Below, piece after piece: positions 26,087 to 33,544 of a stretch of 49,612 bases of DNA; the first letter of the stretch is position 1, and each line of letters starts with the position of its first letter. The stretch is from the NCBI GenBank assembly GCA_030247855.1, contig JAPDRN010000192.1, positions 1 to 49,612 of the forward strand, given 5' to 3'. The position numbers and the translations under genes were made by a program. The stretch is from Knufia peltigerae (lineage: Eukaryota > Ascomycota > Eurotiomycetes > Chaetothyriales > Trichomeriaceae). The notes beneath the pieces are model-generated. The model saw only the letters and a program-made list of their open reading frames with translations. It was not told the origin of the DNA and ran no database searches.

Positions 26087-26155
26087 GAGGGCTCTTGCCG
26101 TCCCCGCACGCTGCGGGGTTCTGCTCGGCGTCAAAGTGTAGACGGATGCCGTGCC

Positions 26156-26686
26156 TCAGAACCGCACCTGCCGCCCCTGCCCGCTGCGTTCGGCCAGGTA
26201 GTCCTGTGCGGCTTTCAGCTCACGCTGCACCAGCCGCAGCGACACGCCCAGATGCTCGGCCACATCACGCTGCTGCAGGCCGTCCACGCGGATCGCCAGC
26301 AATATCCGGCGGCGGCGCTCAGGCATCCGCTGCAGCAGGCCGACCATGTCTTCCAGTGCCATTTCCTGCTCGGCCGCCTGTGCCGGCCCCGGACCGGGAT
26401 CGGCCATGTCCATCAACGTATCCACTTCTTCCAGGCTCAGCAGGCGATGGTCGGCGCGCTGGCGGTCGATCACGGTGTTCATCGCCATGCGCAGTAGATA
26501 CGCTGCGGGGTTCTGCACCGGGTCCAGGCGGTGTCGACGCGTGCTCAGGCGCATCCAGGTGTCCTGCAGCGCGTCGCCGGCCAGCTCTTCCGAGCCCAGC
26601 TTGCGCACCAGCCGGCGCTTCAGTTCGTCGTAGGCGCCCAGCAGATGGTCCATCAGGTCCACCGCCCCAGCCGTGCTGTTGCTCAT
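26156..26686 (-). CDS. vreI: ECF sigma factor, FecI family (VreI-like)
   Basis: The 176-residue sigma factor has region 2 around LGSEELAGDALQDTWMRLS and NPAAYLLRMAMNTVIDRQRA, and region 4 with a helix-turn-helix VDGLQQRDVAEHLGVSLRLV near the C-terminus. ATG 26686 has AAGGA about 12 bases upstream, and the gene begins 16 bases after the STN-protein stop. The adjacent FecR-like and STN-domain genes define a cell-surface-signalling trio. Target promoters are inferred by analogy to be the secretion and exoprotein genes downstream. Confidence 0.9.
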   Translation of the reverse strand: MSNSTAGAVDLMDHLLGAYDELKRRLVRKLGSEELAGDALQDTWMRLSTRRHRLDPVQNPAAYLLRMAMNTVIDRQRADHRLLSLEEVDTLMDMADPGPGPAQAAEQEMALEDMVGLLQRMPERRRRILLAIRVDGLQQRDVAEHLGVSLRLVQRELKAAQDYLAERSGQGRQVRF

Positions 26687-26702
26687 GTTCGATTCCTTGA
26701 CG

Positions 26703-27383
26703 TCATGGTTGGGGCGGGCGCCGGCCACAGTCGTGGCCCGCGCGGGAAGGACGGATCTGCAGGGTCACCGGCTGCGGCAGCGCGGCAGCATCGGCGTCCA
26801 GCCCCAGGGCCTGCATCGCCTGCAGAAGGCGCGCATCGCGGCGTGCGCTGCCACTGCCGGCAAGCAGTTCGGGGACCTGCACCTGGCCATCGTTGGCAAT
26901 GCGGAAGCGCAGCGTCGCCGCATAGGTACCCGGCGCAAGGTCAGGGTCGCCACAGAAAGCGGTGCGCAGCCGTTGCTGCAGGTCGCCGAAGCGTCGACGC
27001 TGCCCCAGGTCGGCGGCCACATCGGTCGGGGAGGATCCGGTGGCCGCGTGTGCACCGCGGCGCAGCACCACGCGTTGTGCACCGATCAGCTCGGCCTCGA
27101 CACCCGTGTCCTGCAGCACCACCTGCAGCGCCTGCAGTGGCGGCAGGCTGGCCTGCAGCGGATGGCTGCTGCGGCCGGTACCGAGATCGCCGGGATACAT
27201 CACCGACCAGCCGCTGACGACACTGAAGCGCTCGACCGCCTGTTCCAGCGGTTGCGCGGGAATGTCATAGGAACGGATGTCGTCCTGTGCGGCGGCAGCG
27301 AAGGCGAACAGCAACCCGGCGGCGGCGGCCACCCTCCAACGTCTGATTGCATGCTGTCCATTCAGCCCCCTGACGTAGAACAC
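26703..27383 (-). CDS. vreA: Periplasmic STN-domain signalling protein (VreA-like)
   Basis: The 226-residue product has no TonB-receptor barrel. From GTG 27383, preceded by GAGGG, the protein opens with a signal peptide (WRVAAAAGLLFAFAAAA/Q). An STN domain follows (IRSYDIPAQPLEQAVERFSV ... LPPLQALQVVLQDTGVEAEL), then a C-terminal segment (TYAATLRFRIANDGQVQVPE ... ARRDARLLQAM ... VTLQIRP) resembling the TonB C-terminal fold. This is the plan expected of VreA, the receptor-like protein of the P. aeruginosa PUMA3 surface-signalling system, which senses without being a transporter. The start is uncertain because several in-frame GTG/CTG codons exist upstream. Confidence 0.75.
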   Translation of the reverse strand: MFYVRGLNGQHAIRRWRVAAAAGLLFAFAAAAQDDIRSYDIPAQPLEQAVERFSVVSGWSVMYPGDLGTGRSSHPLQASLPPLQALQVVLQDTGVEAELIGAQRVVLRRGAHAATGSSPTDVAADLGQRRRFGDLQQRLRTAFCGDPDLAPGTYAATLRFRIANDGQVQVPELLAGSGSARRDARLLQAMQALGLDADAAALPQPVTLQIRPSRAGHDCGRRPPQP

Positions 27384-27486
27384 ATGACCCTCGGCAGCGA
27401 CATCAGCTGCAGCGGCGGAGCGCGGTGCGACCAGGTGGGTCGACCTGCACACGGCCGGCAAGCGGGTCACACCGTAGCGGCGTCAC

Positions 27487-27504
27487 GTGTCATTGCGATG
27501 ACGG
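27487..27504 (-). promoter_or_regulatory. Candidate Pho box upstream of the vreA-like gene
   Basis: On the minus strand CCGTCAT-CGCA-ATGACAC fits the Pho-box pattern CTGTCAT-N4-CTGTCAY in 11 of 14 positions. It points toward the vreA-like gene and lies about 105-120 bases upstream of its start. The core GTCAT-TGCG-ATGAC is also a perfect palindrome, so another dimeric regulator is possible. Phosphate control of the homologous P. aeruginosa locus makes the PhoB reading attractive, but it is unproven. Confidence 0.4.
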
Positions 27505-27532
27505 CGGCGCGCAGGGGACGCGCCGGGCCAGT

Positions 27533-27997
27533 TCAGACCGGCAGTTCAGTGGTCTGCTTGATCCGCTGCATGGGGATCTCGGTCTTGGTGTTCTGCACCC
27601 CGGCGATGCGGTTGAGGTGCTGGATCTGGAACTGGCGGTACGCGTCGAGGTCGGCCACCGCCACCCGCAGCAGGAAGTCACAGTCGCCAGCCATCAGATG
27701 GCATTCAAGCACTTCCGGGAAGGACTTGATGCTGTTGATGAAGTGATTGGTGGTGTCTTCGTCCTGACCGCGCAGCCAGACACGGACGAACACGGTAAAT
27801 CCTCGGCCGATCCTGGCCGCATTCAGCAGGGCCACGTAGCGATCAATGTAGCCGCCCTCTTCCAGCAGGCGAACCCGGCGCAGGCAGGCCGACGGCGAAA
27901 GCCCCACCTGGCGGGACAGCTCCAGGTTCTGCAGGCGACCATCGCGCTGCAGGGCGTCCAGGATGCGACGATCCAGGTTGTCGAGCTGGTACTGCAT
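27533..27997 (-). CDS. Lrp/AsnC-family transcriptional regulator
   Basis: The 154-residue protein has an N-terminal helix-turn-helix (NLDRRILDALQRDGRLQNLE ... GLSPSACLRRVRLLEE) and a C-terminal RAM/AsnC effector domain (FPEVLECHLMAGDCDFLLRV). ATG 27997 has GGAG at a normal distance; the longer frame to 28231 runs over the divergent azlC promoter and is not supported. It faces azlCD with a 124-base intergenic region, so it most likely controls amino-acid export in response to an amino acid such as leucine, as other Lrp-type regulators do next to azl genes. The effector is inferred. Confidence 0.9.
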   Translation of the reverse strand: MQYQLDNLDRRILDALQRDGRLQNLELSRQVGLSPSACLRRVRLLEEGGYIDRYVALLNAARIGRGFTVFVRVWLRGQDEDTTNHFINSIKSFPEVLECHLMAGDCDFLLRVAVADLDAYRQFQIQHLNRIAGVQNTKTEIPMQRIKQTTELPV

Positions 27998-28121
27998 GGA
28001 ATTCCACTCCTTGACCGGATCACCGCATGATATTGCACATTTCGCCAAACTAATGGCATCAACGCAACCCGATTTTGTGATCGGACCGTTAGCATGGGTC
28101 ACCCCCACTCGTTGTTGATCC

Positions 28122-28856
28122 ATGGACGCCCGAACCACCCTGCCCCTGCCTGATCCCGCCTGCGACACTGCACCGCGCGCCGAATTCCTGCGCGGCCTGC
28201 GCGCCGCCGTACCGGTGATGATCGGCTTCATTCCCTTTGCCCTGGTGCTCGGCGCTCAGGCGGCCCAGAAGGGCCTGTCGGCGCTGGAAGTGCCGCTGAT
28301 GACCGGCCTCAACTTCGCTGGCGGGTCTGAATTCGCCGCGGTCGAACTCTGGACCTCGCCGCCGCACATCGCGTTGATCGTGGCGATCACCGCGCTGGTC
28401 AACAGCCGCCACCTGTTGATGGGCGCCAGCCTGGCACCGTTGCTGCAGCACCTGCCGCGCCGTCGCGTGCTGCCGGCGCTTTTCTTCATGTGCGATGAAA
28501 GCTGGGCACTGGGCGTGGCCGATGCGCGCCGTCGCGCACTGGGCTTCAGCCTGGCCTACTACCTCGGCGTGTCGGCCGGCCTGTACACCGTGTGGGTGCT
28601 GTGCACCGCGCTGGGCGCGATCGTCGGTCCGCTGCTCGGCGACATCCATGCCTACGGCTTCGACATGGCCTTCCCCGCCGTGTTCCTGGTGCTGCTGCGT
28701 GGCATGTGGCAAGGCATGCGCGCCGCCCGGCCATGGCTGGTCAGCCTGCTGGTGGCAGCGGGCACCTACCTGCTGGTGCCCGGCGCCTGGTACGTGGCCA
28801 GCGGCGCGCTGGCCGGTCTCGCCGCAGCCTGGCTGCTGGCGGAGAAGGACGCATGA
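28122..28856 (+). CDS. azlC: AzlC-family branched-chain amino-acid exporter, large subunit
   Basis: The 244-residue membrane protein has the AzlC hallmarks: an N-terminal FLRGLRAAVPVMIGFIPFAL segment, LNFAGGSEFAAVELW, and NSRHLLMGASLAP with the conserved N-S-R-H. There are about six to seven hydrophobic helices. It ends in an ATGA overlap with azlD, and the two products form a two-component permease exporting branched-chain amino acids. No strong ribosome site precedes ATG 28122. The divergent Lrp-type gene is the likely regulator. Confidence 0.93.
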   Translation: MDARTTLPLPDPACDTAPRAEFLRGLRAAVPVMIGFIPFALVLGAQAAQKGLSALEVPLMTGLNFAGGSEFAAVELWTSPPHIALIVAITALVNSRHLLMGASLAPLLQHLPRRRVLPALFFMCDESWALGVADARRRALGFSLAYYLGVSAGLYTVWVLCTALGAIVGPLLGDIHAYGFDMAFPAVFLVLLRGMWQGMRAARPWLVSLLVAAGTYLLVPGAWYVASGALAGLAAAWLLAEKDA

Positions 28857-29167
28857 TCTTCAACGGCCTCATCCACTGGACCTCGGTGCTGACCATCATC
28901 CTGATGGCCGCCGCCACCTATCTCACCCGCATCATCGGTTTTCTCGCGCTGCGCAACCGCACGTTGAGCAAGCGCGCGGTGACGGTGATGGAAGCCGCCC
29001 CGGGCTGCGTGCTGATCTCGGTGATCGCCCCGGATTTCGTGGCCGACAAGCCGGCCGACCTCGCCGCGCTGGCCATCACGTTGCTGGCGGCCACGCGGCT
29101 GTCGATGCTGCCGACGGTGCTGATCGGCGTGGTATCGGCGGGTGTGCTGCGGTATGTGATGGGCTGA
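28853..29167 (+). CDS. azlD: AzlD-family branched-chain amino-acid exporter, small subunit
   Basis: The 104-residue protein has four hydrophobic segments and the AzlD pattern TYLTRIIGFLAL, near the start, with AAPGCVLISVIAP and a C-terminal GVVSAGVLRYV. ATG 28853 overlaps the azlC stop (ATGA), so the two are translated together. AzlD is the obligate small partner of AzlC. Confidence 0.92.
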   Translation: MIFNGLIHWTSVLTIILMAAATYLTRIIGFLALRNRTLSKRAVTVMEAAPGCVLISVIAPDFVADKPADLAALAITLLAATRLSMLPTVLIGVVSAGVLRYVMG

Positions 29168-29177
29168 GCAGGATTTC

Positions 29178-29209
29178 CTGTAAGGCCGAGCCCATGTTCG
29201 GCTTTACAG
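29178..29209 (+). terminator. Strong hairpin after azlD
   Basis: CTGTAAGGCCGA and TCGGCTTTACAG pair over 12 bp with a single G-U wobble and an 8-base loop, starting 10 bases after the azlD stop. No T-run follows. It probably closes the azlCD transcript and isolates the next operon. Confidence 0.6.
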
Positions 29210-29262
29210 ACCATCAACGCCTGCCCTGCGACAGCCGGTCGCAGGTCCCTCCCGGCACACGC

Positions 29263-29276
29263 TTGACCTATGTCAA
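29263..29276 (+). promoter_or_regulatory. FNR/Dnr-type palindrome before the PAS-reductase operon
   Basis: TTGACCTATGTCAA is a perfect TTGAC-N4-GTCAA palindrome, the symmetric form bound by FNR/Dnr-type regulators. With its centre at -41.5, the start of transcription would fall near 29311. A -10-like TATCTC (29299-29304) sits exactly at the expected spacing, and a 43-base leader would remain before ATG 29354. The Fnr encoded at 33545-34321 is a candidate activator. Confidence 0.6.
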
Positions 29277-29353
29277 TCCGCCCACCGCCACGGGCGCGTA
29301 TCTCTATGCAGGAACCCAATACGCCGGCGTCACCGGCATCCAAAGGACCTGCG

Positions 29354-29782
29354 ATGAGCTACACCCCCGACAACGCCCAACTGCTCAACGCCATGCAGAA
29401 CGTGATGGTGATCTCCACCACCGACCTGCAGGGCAACATCACCTATGCCAACGACCTGTTCTGCACGCTCACCGGGTTCGCGCGCGAGGAACTGATCGGC
29501 CAGCCGCACAGCATCGTCCGCCATCCGGACGTGCCCAAGGCCGTTTACAAGGACATGTGGGACACCATCAAGGCCGGCAAGACCTGGACCGGCATCGTGC
29601 CGAACCTGGGCAAGGGCGGCGTGCTCTACGTGGTCGACACCACCGTGCAGCCGCTGTTCGATGCCGATGGCAACATCACCTCGTACATCAGCATCCGCCG
29701 CGTGGTGAACGACCTGATGCAGAACTACGACCTGGTCGAGTTCAGCAAGGAAAAGTTCGACGACTTCTACGAGGCTGCGTGA
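29354..29782 (+). CDS. Stand-alone Aer-type PAS domain protein
   Basis: The 142-residue soluble protein is almost entirely one PAS domain. It is close to the FAD-binding sensor of the aerotaxis receptor Aer: NITYANDLFCTLTGF, EELIGQPHSIVRHPDVPKA, TWTGIV and YISIRR. The residues that hold FAD in Aer (the RHPD stretch and the later Trp) are present. There is no output domain. ATG 29354 has AAAGGA upstream; a longer frame to 29270 would start inside the FNR-type box. Its stop overlaps the GTG start of the diflavin reductase (GTGA), so the two are co-translated and may act together as a redox or oxygen sensor. Confidence 0.85.
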   Translation: MSYTPDNAQLLNAMQNVMVISTTDLQGNITYANDLFCTLTGFAREELIGQPHSIVRHPDVPKAVYKDMWDTIKAGKTWTGIVPNLGKGGVLYVVDTTVQPLFDADGNITSYISIRRVVNDLMQNYDLVEFSKEKFDDFYEAA

Positions 29783-31314
29783 ACGCCATTCCCACACGCA
29801 CGCCCATCAGCCGGCTGCTGGTGGGTTTCGCCTCCGAGTCGGGCAACGCCCGCGCCCTGGCCCAGCGCCTGGGCGCGGACCCGGACCTGCAGCCGCATGG
29901 GCCGCAGGTCCTGCCGTTCAATGACATCGATGTGGCCAGTCTCGGCCACGGCGATGTGCTGCTGGCCATCTCCAGTTCGTTCGGCGACGGCGAGCCACCG
30001 GCCAATGGCGAGAGCTTCTTCGAGTCGCTGCGGCAGGCGCCCGCTCTGCCGGGACTGCGCTACGCGGTGTTCGGCCTGGGTGATACCGGCTACCCCAGCT
30101 TCTGCGGTTTCACCAAGGCGCTGGATGCAGCGCTGAGCGAGCGTCAGGCCCAACCGCTGCTGCACCGTGTCGATGCCGACCTCGGCTACGAGCAGTTCTT
30201 CCAGCAGTGGCGGCCGGTGCTGGGTCAGGTACTGGAGGGTGATGCGGCCGCGGGCCAGGATCTGCGCCTGCAGGTGACGGCCTACGGTGAGGACAATGCC
30301 TTCAACGCCCGCATCGTCGAACGGCGGCGCCTGAGCCACAGTGACCCTGCCGCCTGGCACCTGCAGCTGGACATCGCCGGCAGCGGCATGGTCTACCGGG
30401 CCGGCGACACCCTGCATCTGGTTCCGGAAAACGATCCGGCATTGCTGCAGGCACTGGCCACCTGGTTGGGTGATTCCAGCGCCGTCGATGCCCTGCGCGA
30501 CCGCGAACTGCGCCTGCTCAGCAAGAGCGTGCTGCGCGAGCTGGCAAAGCTGGGCGGCAGCGACGTACTGAAGGGCCTGCTGAAGGTCAGCCAGAAGCGC
30601 GAACTGGACGCCTACCTGCATGGCCTGGACCTGCTGGACGTGCTGCAGGACCACGCCACCCCGGACAGCGTGCCGCTGGCCCGCCTGCGTGAACTCCTGT
30701 CAGCACGCCTGCCCCGTGCGTATTCCATCGCCTCGCATCCGCACGATGCTCAGCTGAGCCTGTGCGTCCGCGAAGTGCGCTACACCCTGCGTGGCCGCGA
30801 ACGCTTCGGCACCGCCACCGGCAGCCTGCTGCACGGCGGCGACACTGCCCGCGTGTACTGCCGCTCCAATCCGGGCTTCCACCTGCCCGACAGCGGCAAC
30901 GCGCCCCTGCTGCTGGTCGGCACCGGTACCGGCATCGCCCCGCTGATGGGCCTGATGCAGGAACTGCAGGCCACCGGCGATGCACGCGAGGTCCATCTGG
31001 TGTTCGGCGAGAAGCATCGCGAGCACGACTTCCTGTACCACGAGCAGCTGCAGGACTGGCAGGCGCGTGGCGTACTGGCTGGCCTGCACACCGCGTTCTC
31101 GCGCGATGCCGCGCAGAAGGTCTATGTGCAGCATGTGCTGCAGCAGCAGGCCGAGCAGATGCAGGATGTCCTGGCCCGTGGCGGCCACATCTACCTGTGT
31201 GGCAACAAGAGCCACCTGGAGGGTGCGGTGCGCGAAGCCATCGACGCGATCGGCGGTGACGGCCATTGGGACACCCTGCGCGGCGAGGGCCGCACCCACT
31301 GCGAGTTGTATTGA
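29779..31314 (+). CDS. NADPH-dependent diflavin reductase (CysJ/cytochrome P450 reductase type)
   Basis: The 511-residue protein has three modules. A flavodoxin domain (12-150: GFASESGNARAL, SSSFGDGEPP, VFGLGDTGYPSF) binds FMN. An FAD domain (about 170-370) carries LPRAYSIAS and TGSLLHGG. An NADPH domain (about 375-511) carries LVGTGTGIAPLMG, FGEKHREHDFLY and IYLCGNKSHLEGAV, ending in an aromatic Tyr. The GTG 29779 start overlaps the PAS gene stop. No hemoprotein partner such as CysI follows, so a role in assimilatory sulfite reduction is unlikely. Co-translation with the Aer-type PAS protein suggests it reduces that flavin or a regulatory partner. The acceptor is unknown. Confidence 0.85.
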   Translation: MNAIPTRTPISRLLVGFASESGNARALAQRLGADPDLQPHGPQVLPFNDIDVASLGHGDVLLAISSSFGDGEPPANGESFFESLRQAPALPGLRYAVFGLGDTGYPSFCGFTKALDAALSERQAQPLLHRVDADLGYEQFFQQWRPVLGQVLEGDAAAGQDLRLQVTAYGEDNAFNARIVERRRLSHSDPAAWHLQLDIAGSGMVYRAGDTLHLVPENDPALLQALATWLGDSSAVDALRDRELRLLSKSVLRELAKLGGSDVLKGLLKVSQKRELDAYLHGLDLLDVLQDHATPDSVPLARLRELLSARLPRAYSIASHPHDAQLSLCVREVRYTLRGRERFGTATGSLLHGGDTARVYCRSNPGFHLPDSGNAPLLLVGTGTGIAPLMGLMQELQATGDAREVHLVFGEKHREHDFLYHEQLQDWQARGVLAGLHTAFSRDAAQKVYVQHVLQQQAEQMQDVLARGGHIYLCGNKSHLEGAVREAIDAIGGDGHWDTLRGEGRTHCELY

Positions 31315-31330
31315 GGCGCCTCGCCCAGGG

Positions 31331-31393
31331 GTAGAGCCGGCCGCCGGCCGGCTGCTCCGGATTCCGTGGTTGCCGGCCAGCGGCCGGCACTAC
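31331..31393. repeat. Inverted REP pair between convergent genes
   Basis: Two GTAG-type palindromes in opposite orientation face each other: GTAG plus a GCCGGCC/GGCCGGC stem from 31331, and the mirror form ending in CTAC at 31393. They sit between the convergent diflavin reductase and modC genes and could fold into one long hairpin. A bidirectional terminator or mRNA end-protector is likely. Confidence 0.8.
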
Positions 31394-31400
31394 CGCCACG

Positions 31401-31466
31401 CGTCAATCATCGACGATGCGGCCATCCGCCATGCGTCAATCGCCGACGATGCGCCCATCCACTACC
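31401..31466 (-). repeat. 33-bp tandem near-duplication at the 3' end of modC
   Basis: Two 33-base units (31401-31433 and 31434-31466) agree in 24 of their first 27 positions. On the minus strand both encode D-G-R-I-V-x-D followed by TGA, so the last codons and stop of modC are repeated just past the stop. It looks like a local slippage duplication. Confidence 0.7.
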
Positions 31467-32104
31467 CGTGCCACCTGCTGGCCAAACACCGCCACGTCCT
31501 GCGGATCGTGGCTGATCAGCAGCAGCGGAATACCGGTTTCATCCAGCACGGTTTCCAGCTCCTGCCGCAGATGCTGGCGCAGGTCGTGATCGAGCGCTGC
31601 GAACGGCTCGTCCAGCAGCAGCGCCTGCGGCCGCGTCACCAGCGCTCGTGCCAATGCCGTACGCTGGCGCTGGCCACCGGATACCTGTGACGGCAGCAGA
31701 TCCGCCACATGCTCGATACGGAACGCCTGCAACCACTGCTCCACTGCATCGACGCGAGTGCTGCGCTGCGGATTCAACCAGCCCCGCTGCAGCCCGAACG
31801 CCACGTTCTGGCGCACGCTGAGGTGCGGGAACAGCGCGTAATCCTGGAACACATAGCCCAGGCGACGACGCTGCGGTGGCAGATCAATCCCAGCACCTGC
31901 ATCGAACAGCGCCTGCCCGTGCAGGCGCACATGTCCATGCTCCGGGCGCAACAGGCCGGCCACCGCTTTCAGCGTCAGGCTCTTGCCGGCGCCCGAGGGC
32001 CCGAACAGCACCACCTGCCGCTGCGTGCACTGCAATGCCACGTCCAGTTCGAAGGTCTGGCCGGACGCCTGCAATCGTCGCTGCACCTGCAGGTCAAGCC
32101 ACAT
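31436..32104 (-). CDS. modC: Molybdate ABC transporter ATPase ModC, short form
   Basis: The 222-residue ATPase has Walker A FGPSGAGKSLTL, the Q-loop YVFQDYALFPHL, signature QVSGGQRQRTALARAL, Walker B ALLLDEPFAALD and switch LLLISHDPQDVA. ATG 32104 overlaps the modB 3' end by 11 bases. Typical ModC is about 350 residues with a C-terminal Mop/TOBE domain that senses molybdate; this protein stops right after the nucleotide-binding domain. It still fits as the energy source for ModB, but regulation by bound molybdate would be missing. Confidence 0.9.
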   Translation of the reverse strand: MWLDLQVQRRLQASGQTFELDVALQCTQRQVVLFGPSGAGKSLTLKAVAGLLRPEHGHVRLHGQALFDAGAGIDLPPQRRRLGYVFQDYALFPHLSVRQNVAFGLQRGWLNPQRSTRVDAVEQWLQAFRIEHVADLLPSQVSGGQRQRTALARALVTRPQALLLDEPFAALDHDLRQHLRQELETVLDETGIPLLLISHDPQDVAVFGQQVARVVDGRIVGD

Positions 32105-32777
32105 CGCGCAGCTCCCGGCGGCGCCCACCCACCAGCCGTGCGGCCAACAGCAGGATCACGATGCATACCACCGACGTCAGGATCACCAGCGCATTCGCCT
32201 TGCCATCCTGCCCCGCCTGCACCGCTTCATAGATGGCGATCGACAAGGTCTGCGTGCGGCCCGGAATGCTGCCGGCCACCATCAGCGTGGCGCCGAACTC
32301 ACCCATCGCCCGTGCGAACGCCAGCAGCAGGCCAGCCAGAATCCCGCGCCATGCCAGCGGCAGGGTAATGCGGAAGAACACCGCGGCTTCGGACACGCCC
32401 AGCGTGCGCGCGGCCTGCTCCAACTGACCATCCACTTCTTCGAATGCGGCGCGTGCCGGCTTGAACACCAGCGGCAGTGACGCTACCGCGGCAGCGATCA
32501 CCGCCGCCTGCCAGGTAAATACCAGGTTGACACCGAACCACGACTGCAGCCAGGCACCGATCGGGCCATTGCGCCCGATCAGCACCAGCAGGTAGTAGCC
32601 CAGCACCGTCGGTGGCAGCACCATCGGCAGGGTCAGTATCGAATCCAGCAATTCCCGGCCGGGAAAGCGCCGTCGCGCCAGCAGCGCGCCAAGTGCCACG
32701 CCTGCTACGAGATTGATCGCGGTGGCCCAGCCGGCCACCTTCAACGACAATCCCAGTGCGCTCCAGTCCAGGTCCAT
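32094..32777 (-). CDS. modB: Molybdate ABC transporter permease ModB
   Basis: The 227-residue inner-membrane permease has five predicted helices and the binding-protein-dependent transport signature EFGATLMVAGSIPGRTQTLS near the C-terminus, plus the ModB-typical LPMVLPPTVLGYYLLV. It starts 3 bases after the modA stop and overlaps modC. It carries molybdate across the inner membrane for molybdopterin-cofactor synthesis. Confidence 0.93.
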   Translation of the reverse strand: MDLDWSALGLSLKVAGWATAINLVAGVALGALLARRRFPGRELLDSILTLPMVLPPTVLGYYLLVLIGRNGPIGAWLQSWFGVNLVFTWQAAVIAAAVASLPLVFKPARAAFEEVDGQLEQAARTLGVSEAAVFFRITLPLAWRGILAGLLLAFARAMGEFGATLMVAGSIPGRTQTLSIAIYEAVQAGQDGKANALVILTSVVCIVILLLAARLVGGRRRELRDVA

Positions 32778-32780
32778 CCG

Positions 32781-33524
32781 TCAGGGCTTGCCGAACCCGT
32801 GCTTCTGCAGGATCGCCTGGCCCTGCGCCGAACGCACGAACGCCGCGAAGCGCTTGGCTTCCACCGGCTGCGTGCTGGCCTGCACCACCGCGAGCGGATA
32901 GGCGATGCGTCCGGCAACCGGAACGTCGAACGCGCGCCGCACGCGATCCGGCATCGCCTGCGCGTCGGTAGCGTAGACAAAGCCCGCATCCACCTCGCCC
33001 CGTGCCACGTAATCCAGCGACTGCCGCACGTTCTGCGTACTGATCACCTTGCCCTGCACTGCCGGCCACAGCTTTGCGGCCTGCAGCGCACCCTGCGCGT
33101 AGCGACCCACCGGCACGCTGTCCGGGTTGCCCAGTGCAATGCGCTGCACGCCGGCACCCGCCAGATCGGCCAGTGCGCGCGGCGGCGCCTTCGCCTGCGG
33201 CGGCACCACCACCCACAGCGCGTTCACTGCGAAGACCGCACGCGTACCCGCTGCCAGCAGCTTCTGCTGCGCCGCCTGGTCCATCGTTGTTTCATCGGCC
33301 GAGGCGAACACATCCACCGGCGCGCCCCGCGCGATCTGCTGCAGCAGCACGCCGGAGGCAGCAAAGTTGAAGTCGACCTTGCTGCCGGGGTTTGCCTTCT
33401 CGTAGGCGGCGCCCAGCTCGCGGAAGCTCTCGGTCAGGCTGGATGCCGCCGACACGGTCAGGTTGCCGGCCCACGCAGGCAGGGTGATCAGCAGCCCCAG
33501 AAACACCATTGCGCATCGCTTCAT
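32781..33524 (-). CDS. modA: Molybdate-binding periplasmic protein ModA
   Basis: The 247-residue protein has a signal peptide (MKRCAMVFLGLLITLPAWA/G) and the ModA N-terminus LTVSAASSLTESFRELG, with the Ser pair that binds the oxyanion. FAASGVLLQQIARGAPVDVF and VARGEVDAGFVYATDA are further family features. ATG 33524 with GGGAGG upstream was chosen over the start at 33548, which would overlap fnr. It delivers molybdate to ModBC. Confidence 0.94.
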   Translation of the reverse strand: MKRCAMVFLGLLITLPAWAGNLTVSAASSLTESFRELGAAYEKANPGSKVDFNFAASGVLLQQIARGAPVDVFASADETTMDQAAQQKLLAAGTRAVFAVNALWVVVPPQAKAPPRALADLAGAGVQRIALGNPDSVPVGRYAQGALQAAKLWPAVQGKVISTQNVRQSLDYVARGEVDAGFVYATDAQAMPDRVRRAFDVPVAGRIAYPLAVVQASTQPVEAKRFAAFVRSAQGQAILQKHGFGKP

Positions 33525-33544
33525 CGTCGCCTCCCAGGCCAGGT

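Noticed and set aside
27998..28231. N-terminal extension of the Lrp-type regulator
   Set aside because: It would run across the divergent azlC start and promoter; ATG 27997 has a good ribosome site and a normal family start.
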